Below are positions 44,490 through 51,996 of a stretch of 64,000 nucleotides of DNA, in pieces; the first letter of the stretch is position 1; each line of letters begins with the position of its first letter. The notes under the pieces were generated by a model. It saw only the letters and a list, made by a program, of their open reading frames with translations. It was not told where the DNA came from and did no database searches. The DNA is from Pseudomonas sp. NC02 (lineage in GTDB: Bacteria > Pseudomonadota > Gammaproteobacteria > Pseudomonadales > Pseudomonadaceae): contig NZ_CP025624.1 of the NCBI RefSeq assembly GCF_002874965.1, positions 5,642,001 to 5,706,000 on the forward strand, read 5' to 3'. The translations under genes and the position numbers were made by a program.

Positions 44490-44508
44490 AATGCGAATTA
44501 ATCGCAGT
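44490..44508. promoter_or_regulatory. candidate Fur box
   Basis: AATGCGAATTAATCGCAGT, with TGCGA/TCGCA arms around an AT core, 31 bp before the receptor start. It is a degenerate match to the Fur consensus AATGATAATNATTATCATT. Iron repression is what one expects for a siderophore receptor. Confidence 0.55.
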
Positions 44509-44568
44509 TTCAAGCACTACACGGATGGCCGACAGGTTTACCTCACACCGATTTGAAAATAATTTCAG

Positions 44569-45504
44569 TCACGCCGGTTGGATCCGAAATCCGAAGCGCG
44601 GAACGTGCACATGCACGGTGCCGGCGCGGTCATCGGTGCGCCGCAGAATCAGCTCTTCGCGGCCGGCAAACAGCAACTCCCCGGCCACCGGATCGGTGCC
44701 GTAGTCGGTGGCGCTGATGGTCACTTGCTGGCCGGGCTTGAAGCCGTTAGGGTCTTCGAAGATTTCTTCCGGCAGGTTGGCCGGCGTGGCATTGCGCGCG
44801 ACTTCCAGGGCTTGCTCGGCACTCATCTGGCTCGACGTGCCATGCCCGAAACCCAACACCCGGGCGAGCCAGGCGGCCACCGCAGGATAGGTTTCCACCA
44901 GCGGCGAGGTGACCGACGATCCCATGAGGAACCACAACGGGTGCGCCAGGGCGAAGTCGGCAATCGACGGCTCGCCGAACAGGAAGTCGCCCTGCTGGTG
45001 CTGCAACTGCTGATTGATACGACCGATGATCACCGGCCATTGATGCTTGGCCTGATCCAGTTGCACACGGGTGGCCGTGCCGCCACTGAACAATTTGCTG
45101 CGGTCGGCCACCAGCACCTGGAGCATTTCCGGCGGCACTTTGGCGAACTTGACCGCCAGGGATTCCGGCTGGAACACCAGGCTCACGGCATGGGAGAACA
45201 CCGTCGAATCAGCCCAGGCGGCGAAGCTTTGGCTGACCAGTTCCAGGCCTTGGGGAAACAGCGCCGGCGCGGACTTTTCCTGCTCCAGGCGGCGGGCGAT
45301 CAGTGCGGTGTCGCAGTAGATATCGGCGCCCACCTGCAACACCGGGGTCTTGCGATAACCACCGGTGAGGGCCGTCAAGTCAGGCTTGGGCATCACCGGC
45401 GAGATGTGCACCGAACGCCAGGACAAGCCCTTGAAGCCCAGCAACAGGCGGGCCTTTTCGGCAAATGGGGATTGCGGGTAGTGGTGCAGGATCAACTCAG
45501 TCAT
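44569..45504 (-). CDS. glutathione S-transferase family protein
   Basis: 311 aa. N-terminal thioredoxin-like half (MTELILHHYPQSPFAEKARLLLGFKGLSWRSV…GGYRKTPVLQVGADIYCDTALIARRLEQ) with the cis-Pro segment TPVLQ and the Asp-Thr that binds the glutathione carboxylate. A helical C-terminal half includes FGEPSIADFALAHPLWFL, and an extra tail of ~80 residues with a small beta domain (GQQVTISATDYGTDPVAGELLFAG) is atypical. No catalytic Ser/Cys is obvious beyond Ser12. Substrate unknown. Confidence 0.85.
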   Translation of the reverse strand: MTELILHHYPQSPFAEKARLLLGFKGLSWRSVHISPVMPKPDLTALTGGYRKTPVLQVGADIYCDTALIARRLEQEKSAPALFPQGLELVSQSFAAWADSTVFSHAVSLVFQPESLAVKFAKVPPEMLQVLVADRSKLFSGGTATRVQLDQAKHQWPVIIGRINQQLQHQQGDFLFGEPSIADFALAHPLWFLMGSSVTSPLVETYPAVAAWLARVLGFGHGTSSQMSAEQALEVARNATPANLPEEIFEDPNGFKPGQQVTISATDYGTDPVAGELLFAGREELILRRTDDRAGTVHVHVPRFGFRIQPA

Positions 45505-45579
45505 GCCAGGCTCCGCTCAATGAGTGAGCGTCCAGCTTAGCCTGCAAACCCGGCAAAGGCGCGCATGGGAACCTATCAG

Positions 45580-45855
45580 TCAAACTGATGGGCCGATCGC
45601 CGCCAGGCACTCCTTGGCGCTTTTCTTGAGTTTCTTGATCAGCCGTTCCTGGCGCAGCGCCTCGGCCTTGCTGATGCATGCCTCGGTGTACACCAGCGCC
45701 ACGGCTGGGCTCGAGAGGAAAAACCGTGCGCCCTTGCCACTCTGGTGCATGGCAAAGCGGCGCACCGGGTCATTGCTGATACCGCAATAGAGCGAGCCAT
45801 TGGCGGCGCGCACCAGGTAGACAAACCACGGTTTGGCTTCAGAAGGAGTCGTCAC
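45580..45855 (-). CDS. GIY-YIG nuclease-domain protein (UPF0213/YhbQ-like)
   Basis: 91 aa from a GTG start. The core [75 protein letters not shown] matches stand-alone GIY-YIG proteins: VYLVR is the GIY strand, LYCGIS the YIG strand, and the Arg in RRF and Glu in RQERLIK the catalytic pair. YhbQ-type members cleave DNA in vitro and are linked to DNA repair. Confidence 0.9.
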   Translation of the reverse strand: MTTPSEAKPWFVYLVRAANGSLYCGISNDPVRRFAMHQSGKGARFFLSSPAVALVYTEACISKAEALRQERLIKKLKKSAKECLAAIGPSV

Positions 45856-45891
45856 GGATCAATTCGGCAAACCAAAGGAACGCCAATCTTA

Positions 45892-46362
45892 TCAACGACT
45901 GGCCTGGAACGCCTTCAACCCTTTCAGCGCCTGGGCCCGCACGGCGTTTTTCACCAGCGGCGTCCAGCCCAGCAACAGGCCTTTGGTGCCCAACGCCTGC
46001 CGCGACCAGCGCCACAGGTCAAAGTGGTCGTGGTGCTCGCAGATCTTGCCGTCACGAAACACAAAGCGCGCCCGGATATCGTTGACTACAGTGTTGCCCG
46101 TCGCACTGAACAGGTAGGTCGCCACCCAGTGGGCGCTGCCGGTAATTTCATCGCTGCGCACACTGTCGAAGGTCAGGGAAAAGTCCTTGGCCCGGGTGGT
46201 CAGCATGCGCCACATGTCGCCGGCATCACGGCCACGCAGTTCACCGAATGCCGGGTCGCTGAACACCACGTCGTCGCTGTAGCAGGCGCTCATGGCCTCG
46301 GCATCCAGGCGCTGGAAGGCACTGTAGAACTCGGTGATCAAGGCGTTATGGGCGTCGCTCAT
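45892..46362 (-). CDS. NTF2-like / SnoaL-type protein
   Basis: 156 aa from ATG 46362. LITEFYSAFQRLDAEAMSACYSDDVVFSDPAFGELRGRDAGDMWRML and RFVFRDGKICEHHDHFDLWRWSRQALG are typical of the nuclear-transport-factor-2-like cone fold. Many members are isomerases, hydrolases or lipid-binding proteins, so no reaction can be assigned. It lies 36 bp before the GIY-YIG gene on the same strand. Confidence 0.82.
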   Translation of the reverse strand: MSDAHNALITEFYSAFQRLDAEAMSACYSDDVVFSDPAFGELRGRDAGDMWRMLTTRAKDFSLTFDSVRSDEITGSAHWVATYLFSATGNTVVNDIRARFVFRDGKICEHHDHFDLWRWSRQALGTKGLLLGWTPLVKNAVRAQALKGLKAFQASR

Positions 46363-46462
46363 GGGCAGGTTCCGCAAAAGAAGTTGGGATGGCCGGTACG
46401 ATAATCCCCAAGGCCGGGGAACACTACTGGCATCAACGCCAGGAATACCTCATCCCGTCCCT

Positions 46463-47098
46463 TCAGGGCACCATTCCGCTGCTGCGAGCATAGTGGAACA
46501 AATCCACATCGGTGGAGATACACAGCCGGTTCATCGCGGTACTTTTCTGTTTGCTGATGGTGGAGATGCTGCGATTGACCCGCGCGGCAATCTGGCTGAC
46601 GGTCATGCCGCTGGCCAGCATGCGCACCACTTCGCGTTCCTTGCCCGACAGTTGCGGCGGTTGTGATTGATCGCCCGTGCCGGCCTGCACCAACTGGGTC
46701 CGCAGGGACTCGCTGACGAAGGTCTTGCCCTCGCAGACTTCCTTGATGGCCGTGGGCAACTCCTTGGCCGACGCACTCTTGGCGACAATGCCTCGGGCGC
46801 CCTCGGCGAACGAGGCACGCAGGGTGGCGATATTGGCGAACATCGTCACCAGGATCACCGGCACCCCGGGGTATTGGCGTTGCAACAAGCCCAACAACAC
46901 ATAGCCGTCAGCCTGCTGCCCGCCCGGCATGGCGAAGTCCGTCACCAGCACATCGCAAGGGGTGCTGCCCAGTACCCGCAGCAGCTCATCCGGGCCGTTG
47001 GCCTCACCGACCACCTTGCACTTGCCATTGGCCTCGATCACCACCTTCTGCCCGATCCGAACAATGGGATGATCGTCAGCAATAATTACGCGAAGCAT
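46463..47098 (-). CDS. RcsB/NarL-type response regulator
   Basis: 211 aa from ATG 47098. Receiver domain with acidic pocket IIADDHPIV and phospho-acceptor Asp54 (LVTDFAMPGG), Thr and Lys near VILVTMFA and VAKSAS. The C-terminal LuxR HTH is LSGKEREVVRMLASGMTVSQIAARVNRSISTISKQKSTAMNRLCI, of the RcsB/RocA wording (SKQK..AM..L). No cognate kinase is adjacent. In P. aeruginosa, RocA1/RcsB-like regulators control cup pilus genes; with the receiver-Hpt gene next to it and a pilus locus beyond, a similar job is plausible. Confidence 0.85.
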   Translation of the reverse strand: MLRVIIADDHPIVRIGQKVVIEANGKCKVVGEANGPDELLRVLGSTPCDVLVTDFAMPGGQQADGYVLLGLLQRQYPGVPVILVTMFANIATLRASFAEGARGIVAKSASAKELPTAIKEVCEGKTFVSESLRTQLVQAGTGDQSQPPQLSGKEREVVRMLASGMTVSQIAARVNRSISTISKQKSTAMNRLCISTDVDLFHYARSSGMVP

Positions 47099-47298
47099 AG
47101 AAATCCATGAGTGATGGCAAATTGATTTGCGCAAAATAACCCTGTCCGTCCCGGGCAACAACCGCCCACCTGGGAGCGGTTTTCAATGGCGTCCCGTGTT
47201 CTTAAGCGGGTGATTTTTTACCTACAACAAAAAAGGAAACCACCTACAAACTAAGCCCACAGACAGAGGTAATACCCCCTACAGACTCGCTGAAAATG

Positions 47299-48120
47299 TC
47301 ATAAATCTGTCAAATAGCGCAGGTACACCAGCAGGTCCTGGTCGAACCGCTGCAATGCCCGCCTGTTGCACCGGATCCCGTGCTTGCGCACCTGTTCGAT
47401 CAACTCCCCCGCACAGCGATCCAGCTCCGTCTCGCCAAAAAACGCCAGGCTTCCCGCCAGGCGATGCAGGCAGTCGACCAATGCATGCGGGTCGACGATG
47501 CGGCAAGCCTGTACCAGGCCTGCGTAATCAGCCTCGGCCTCGCGCACCAGGGTGCGCAACATCTGGTTCACCACCTGTTCATCGCCAAATGTCCTGATCA
47601 GTTCGGCACGAGTCGGCCAGTGCGCCCCGGCGCAGGCTGTGGCAGGCGGGTTCGTACTGGCGCCCGGCGGCTGTGGCAGCCACTGCTCCAGCACCCCGCG
47701 CAATTGTTCCAGGGTCAGCGGCTTGAGCAGCCAGGCATCCATGCCGGCCTCAAGGCAGCGGCGCGCATCGTCCGCAGAGAGTTTGGCGGTCAAGGCAATG
47801 ATCGGCACACGAGGGCGGCTGTGTACGGCCTCTCGCCGCCTGATCTCACGAGCCATGCTATAGCCATCCAGCACCGGCATGCGGCAATCGCTGATCACCA
47901 GGTCGAAATGCCGCAGGGCGATGGCGGTCAACGCGGCCTGCCCGTTGCACACCAGTTCGTGATCGACTTCGAATTTTTGCAGGAACCAGCCCATCAAGGC
48001 GCGATAGGCCTGATGGTCCTCGACGATCAGCACGCTCAGGTGCTTCCAGTGAACAGGAGGACTGCGCCATGGCACCGTTTGCTGCCTGGGGGCGTCGTCA
48101 GCAAACACGCTTGGCATCAT
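47299..48120 (-). CDS. receiver-Hpt phosphorelay protein
   Basis: 273 aa from ATG 48120 (CGAGG upstream). Receiver domain residues ~28-150 with VLIVEDHQ, phospho-acceptor Asp78 (LVISDCRMPVLDGYS), ALTAK and LLKPL. After a Pro/Ala linker, an Hpt domain carries CLHRLAGSLAFFGETEL with phospho-His219. There is no kinase core or output domain: this is the receiver-Hpt tail of an EvgS/BvgS-like hybrid sensor as a free protein. It could relay phosphate to the RcsB-like regulator at 46463-47098. It lies divergent from the DUF1120 pilus locus. Confidence 0.82.
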   Translation of the reverse strand: MMPSVFADDAPRQQTVPWRSPPVHWKHLSVLIVEDHQAYRALMGWFLQKFEVDHELVCNGQAALTAIALRHFDLVISDCRMPVLDGYSMAREIRRREAVHSRPRVPIIALTAKLSADDARRCLEAGMDAWLLKPLTLEQLRGVLEQWLPQPPGASTNPPATACAGAHWPTRAELIRTFGDEQVVNQMLRTLVREAEADYAGLVQACRIVDPHALVDCLHRLAGSLAFFGETELDRCAGELIEQVRKHGIRCNRRALQRFDQDLLVYLRYLTDL

Positions 48121-48538
48121 GGCCACCTCGATATCGGCGCCGACCTGCCAGGGCCATCAGACGGCCCTGGCATATCGTCTAGTGAGGGTGCGCTTGACGG
48201 TGATCCTTAACCCATCCGCCTGGCACCCATTACCGAATCAAGCTATCCACATGAATACCACTCTTGCGATACAAGAACTACGAAAAGGCAGTTTTTCCTA
48301 CAGCTCCGCCCACCTATTCCGACTTGACGCAGGCGAGCTAGAGGGATAGCGGATTGTCGTAATTCTTGTATTTCCCCTCCTCCCCCCCCGGCGCTAAATT
48401 GCGCCCCACCCCAAGAGGGCAACCCGCCAACTCACCTGGCGGCCAACTATCCGAACTGACCCGACGCCCAACCGCGCCTCTTTCTGCGCTGCGGTGAGCT
48501 GCACCCGTCAGTTGATCCAACACCGAGACAATACAACC
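48121..48538. promoter_or_regulatory. divergent control region of the DUF1120 pilus locus
   Basis: 418 bp between the receiver-Hpt gene and the first DUF1120 gene with no convincing gene. It should carry the promoters of both sides. A C-tract (CCCCTCCTCCCCCCCCGG, ~48365-48383) stands out; short homopolymer tracts in pilus leaders can be phase-variable, but this is only a possibility. Confidence 0.45.
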
Positions 48539-49168
48539 ATGAACAAGCATCTGATCGCCGTCGCCAGCGCCCTGCTGATCACTGGCACCGCCCCCGCCTT
48601 CGCCGCCAGCACCGTGGACCTGACAGTCAAGGGCATCATCACCCCGAATGCCTGCACGCCGAGCCTGTCCAGTGGCGGGGTCATCGACCACGGCAAGATG
48701 TCGGCCAAGGACTTGAACGCCACCCAGATCACCCTGTTGCCGAAAGTCACGCTGCAAATGACCGTGACCTGCGATGCGCCGGTGATCTTCGCCCTCAAGG
48801 CGACCGACAACCGTATTGGCTCCGGCAGCGGCAGCGGCTTCGGGCTGGGCTTTATCAACGGCACGCAAAAGCTGGGTTCCTATAGCTTGACCCTTGGCGC
48901 CAACGGTAGCCCGCCCCAGGCCGACGGCGAAACCGTGCAAGCCATCGGGTCTTTCGACAATGGCGTCACCTGGGAGCGTTGGAACAGCTTTGAAACCGGC
49001 ACCTATCTCTCGGTCGCCACCCTGGCAGACGCCAGCACCCCGCGTGCCACCCAGCAACTGGTCACCCCCGTGGCCTACAGCGGCTACATCAACCGCACCG
49101 ACGGCCTGGACCTGAGCAACGAAGTCAATATCGACGGCTCGGCCACCATTGAAGTGCTCTACCTGTAA
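48539..49168 (+). CDS. DUF1120 fimbrial-type subunit 1
   Basis: 209 aa from ATG 48539. Signal peptide MNKHLIAVASALLITGTAPAFA, then the DUF1120 start STVDLTVKGIITPNACTPSLSSGGVIDHGKMSAKDLN with the first Cys, the second in QMTVTCDAP and DNRIGSGSGSG; it ends IEVLYL. The paired Cys and a penultimate Tyr at the C-terminus are as in pilins, so it should be a chaperone-usher substrate. It is very similar to the third gene (49874), a recent duplication. First gene of the locus, hence candidate major subunit. Confidence 0.82.
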   Translation: MNKHLIAVASALLITGTAPAFAASTVDLTVKGIITPNACTPSLSSGGVIDHGKMSAKDLNATQITLLPKVTLQMTVTCDAPVIFALKATDNRIGSGSGSGFGLGFINGTQKLGSYSLTLGANGSPPQADGETVQAIGSFDNGVTWERWNSFETGTYLSVATLADASTPRATQQLVTPVAYSGYINRTDGLDLSNEVNIDGSATIEVLYL

Positions 49169-49209
49169 CCCACCTTCGCCCCTGACCTGCAACCAAAAGG
49201 TGCTGCTCG

Positions 49210-49830
49210 ATGATGAATTCCTCACCCGCTGTCTTTCTCGCCACGTTGCTGCTGGCCCCCACCGTACTGGCCACCAGCAGTACCGACTTCGCCGTCACGG
49301 GCACCATCACGCCGAATGCCTGTGAACCCATGCTCTCCGGCGGAGGCGTGGTGGATTACGGAAAAATGCCGGCCAAGGAACTCAACACCGACAGCCCGAC
49401 CTCACTGCAGCCGCAGACCATGCAAATGGAAGTCCTGTGTGAAGCGCCAACGTTCATCGCGCTGAGCACGATCGATAACCGCGCCGGCACTTCGGCAATT
49501 AACGACTACTGGCATGGCCTGGGGCTGACGGACAGTGGCGAAAAACTTGGCGCCACCGCATTCGGCCTGCTCAACCCGGTCGCGGACGGCGTCACGGTCA
49601 AGACGATCAACTCGACCGATGGCGGGGTGACCTGGCTCCCGTCGATTTACCTGGGCCACTACACCCAAACCTCGGTCGCCACCAACGGCGGTGCGAACAC
49701 CCCGATTGCGATACGGCAATTCAGTGCCGACCTGCGCGTGTACACGATGGTCGACGGCACCGACCGCCTGACCGTGCTCGACGAAGTGCCGCTGGACGGC
49801 CATGCCACCGTGCAACTGAAGTACCTGTAA
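49210..49830 (+). CDS. DUF1120 fimbrial-type subunit 2
   Basis: 206 aa. AAAAGGTG precedes a double ATG (49210/49213). Signal peptide to TVLATSS, then FAVTGTITPNACEPMLSGGGVVDYGKMPAKELN, second Cys in QMEVLCEAPTF, AL(S/K)TIDNRAGT and the C-terminal VQLKYL. Same architecture as its neighbours, with more divergence in the middle. 41 bp after subunit 1, so co-transcribed. Confidence 0.8.
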   Translation: MMNSSPAVFLATLLLAPTVLATSSTDFAVTGTITPNACEPMLSGGGVVDYGKMPAKELNTDSPTSLQPQTMQMEVLCEAPTFIALSTIDNRAGTSAINDYWHGLGLTDSGEKLGATAFGLLNPVADGVTVKTINSTDGGVTWLPSIYLGHYTQTSVATNGGANTPIAIRQFSADLRVYTMVDGTDRLTVLDEVPLDGHATVQLKYL

Positions 49831-49873
49831 CCCTTTATTCAACCGGCCCCACTCGAAAGGAAACGTGTGCCCC

Positions 49874-50503
49874 ATGAAACTTACGCTCAATGCCCTGGCC
49901 ACCGCGCTGTTGCTCAGCACCAGCGCCTCTGCCCTGGCGGCGTCCACCGTCGACCTGACTGTCAAAGGGGTGATTACCCCCAACGCCTGCACACCTGGCC
50001 TGTCCGGCGGAGGGATGGTGGACTACGGCAAGATCTCCGCCAAAGACCTGAACCTCACGACCCCCAAACAACTGCCACGCACCACCTTGCAACTGACCAT
50101 CACCTGCGACGGCGGCACCCTGTTTGCCGTCAAGGGCACCGACAACCGCGCCGGGTCCAACTCCAGCGGCGGCACCTACGGCCTGGGGTTGATCAACGGT
50201 ACGCAGAAGCTGGGGGCCTACGACCTGATGCTGAATAACGCAGTCGCCGACTCTGTCGCCGTCACGGTGCTGGAATCCGGGGATAACGGCACGACCTGGG
50301 CAGAGTCGGCGGACGCGATCCTGCCACCCAGCGCATTGGCGGCTTTCGGCGATAGAACCTCGGGCACCTGGCTGCCGGTGCCGATCCAGCAAGTCGTCAG
50401 CGACCTGGTGGTGTACGCGCAGATCGCCCGGGCCGACAGCCTGGACCTGAGCGATGAACACCCGATCGACGGCTCGGCCACGCTGGAAGTGAAGTACCTG
50501 TAA
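49874..50503 (+). CDS. DUF1120 fimbrial-type subunit 3
   Basis: 209 aa from ATG 49874 (AAAGGAAA upstream; an in-frame ATG at 49865 is possible). Signal peptide MKLTLNALATALLLSTSASALA, then STVDLTVKGVITPNACTPGLSGGGMVDYGKISAKDLN, second Cys in QLTITCDGG, GTDNRAGSNSSGGTYGLGLINGTQKLG, C-terminal LEVKYL. Closest relative is subunit 1. Confidence 0.82.
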   Translation: MKLTLNALATALLLSTSASALAASTVDLTVKGVITPNACTPGLSGGGMVDYGKISAKDLNLTTPKQLPRTTLQLTITCDGGTLFAVKGTDNRAGSNSSGGTYGLGLINGTQKLGAYDLMLNNAVADSVAVTVLESGDNGTTWAESADAILPPSALAAFGDRTSGTWLPVPIQQVVSDLVVYAQIARADSLDLSDEHPIDGSATLEVKYL

Positions 50504-50564
50504 ACCCGCGGCCTCGTCGTTCGCGGCGAGGCGCCTTACTTGCACCGAACACATTGAAGACCGA

Positions 50565-51194
50565 ATGATGAACAGAACCCTACGCCTGTGCACGGCGCTG
50601 TTATTGCTCAACACCGGCTCTAGCGTGTTTGCCAGCACCGCCACCGAGATGACCCTGTCGGGCCTGGTCACCCCCAGTTCCTGCACCATCGCACTCTCCG
50701 GCAGCGGCATCATCGACCACGGCACCATCCCTGCCCATCTCCTCAACCAGGTGGCTCCCACCCCGTTGCCCACCCAATGGCTGGAGGTAGAGATCCACTG
50801 CAGCGGCCCCTTGTTGTTTGGCCTGATTGGCCTGGACAGCCGCGAAGATTCGTCCGCCGCACCGGACACTACCTACGGCCTGGGGAGAAACCCCATCGCG
50901 CCCGCGGAGCAGTTGGGTTACGTCGACCTGGCGTTCGAAGCGGCGCAAGGAGACGGCCAGGCCATGCAGTCACTTGTGTCAAACCCCGAAGGCGGCCTTT
51001 GGGCTCCCCAACCGGCCATCCACCCCAAGACACTCATGGGCTTCGCCCGTCCCGGCCGACCGTTTCCGGAACCCATCGTCACCCTGACCACCCGGATCCG
51101 CGCACAGACCACCATCCACCCGGCGAACCGTCTGACCCTCAGGCAAGACGTTCCCCTCGATGGCTCACTGGTCCTGGATTTGCGTTACCTCTAA
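50565..51194 (+). CDS. DUF1120 fimbrial-type subunit 4
   Basis: 209 aa. Signal peptide to GSSVFAST, EMTLSGLVTPSSCTIALSGSGIIDHGTIPAHLLN with the first Cys, second in VEIHCSGPLLF, C-terminal VLDLRYL. More diverged than subunits 1-3: the PNACTP motif is PSSCTI. 61 bp after subunit 3 and just before the chaperone. Confidence 0.8.
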   Translation: MMNRTLRLCTALLLLNTGSSVFASTATEMTLSGLVTPSSCTIALSGSGIIDHGTIPAHLLNQVAPTPLPTQWLEVEIHCSGPLLFGLIGLDSREDSSAAPDTTYGLGRNPIAPAEQLGYVDLAFEAAQGDGQAMQSLVSNPEGGLWAPQPAIHPKTLMGFARPGRPFPEPIVTLTTRIRAQTTIHPANRLTLRQDVPLDGSLVLDLRYL

Positions 51195-51222
51195 GCCCTG
51201 TGATCATTTTAGGAACTGCGTC

Positions 51223-51921
51223 ATGAAGACCTATCCAACCTTGCTGGCCCTGGGCTGGCTGCTGAGCACCCAGGCGTTTGCCGACGGCATGGTGCCCGAC
51301 ACCTCGGTGGTGATCGTCAACGAGGCCGACGGTGAAGCCTCGGTGTCGGTGACCAACACCGACGGCAAACTGGCCCTGCTGCACGTCACCCTGGAAGACA
51401 TTCCGGAAGACACCGAATCGCTGCTGTTCGTCACCCCGCCCCTGTCCCGGGTCGAGGCCGACAAAAGCCAGCTGGTGCGCTTTATCCTGCGCAACCCCAC
51501 GCCCCTGAAAACCCAACGCCTGAAGCGGGTGATCTTCGAAGGCATGCCCAAGGACCGTGACGCCGCCCAGGCTGGCCATGCGCGGGTGGGCGTGACCGTG
51601 CGCCAGAACCTGCCGGTGATCATTCATCCCAAGGGCCTGGCGCCGAACCGCACACCCTGGACCGGGCTGACCTGGTCGTTGAACGCCGGTCACCTGAACG
51701 TCGCCAACCCCACGCCTTACGTGGTGCGCCTGGCCCAGGAGCTGCAATTGCTGCCCGGCAAGCAGAGCCTGGTGCTGCCGCGCACTTATGTGTTGCCCGG
51801 CGAAACCCTGCGGCTCAGCACGCCCCACACCGCCACGGCCGTACGCCTGCAACCGGCCACCGTGTACGGCTTTGCCGTCGCCGCCTATGAAGCACCGATA
51901 ACCGCCGCAAACGCTGAATAA
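51223..51921 (+). CDS. periplasmic pilus chaperone, divergent type
   Basis: 232 aa from ATG 51223 (AGGAACTGCG). Signal peptide to QAFADG, then two immunoglobulin-like domains with VSVTNTDGKLALLHVTLED, RFILRNPTP, RVIFEGMPKD and VTVRQNLPVIIHPKGL. It has the PapD-like fold, but strand A reads TSVVIV where PapD has the anchoring Arg (TRVIF), and strand G reads NLPVIIHP where PapD has the anchoring Lys (RIKLFYRP). It serves the DUF1120 subunits and the usher that follows. Confidence 0.85.
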   Translation: MKTYPTLLALGWLLSTQAFADGMVPDTSVVIVNEADGEASVSVTNTDGKLALLHVTLEDIPEDTESLLFVTPPLSRVEADKSQLVRFILRNPTPLKTQRLKRVIFEGMPKDRDAAQAGHARVGVTVRQNLPVIIHPKGLAPNRTPWTGLTWSLNAGHLNVANPTPYVVRLAQELQLLPGKQSLVLPRTYVLPGETLRLSTPHTATAVRLQPATVYGFAVAAYEAPITAANAE

Positions 51922-51996
51922 CGAAGTGACAGCCCTGTGACTGTCACCGGGAAGCCCGCCAACCGTTGCCGGCTTCCATAACCTGAGTGCCTTTAC

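Noticed and set aside
48365..48383. C-rich tract as a phase-variation switch
   Set aside because: Interrupted by T and G bases and short; kept only as a remark in the control-region entry.
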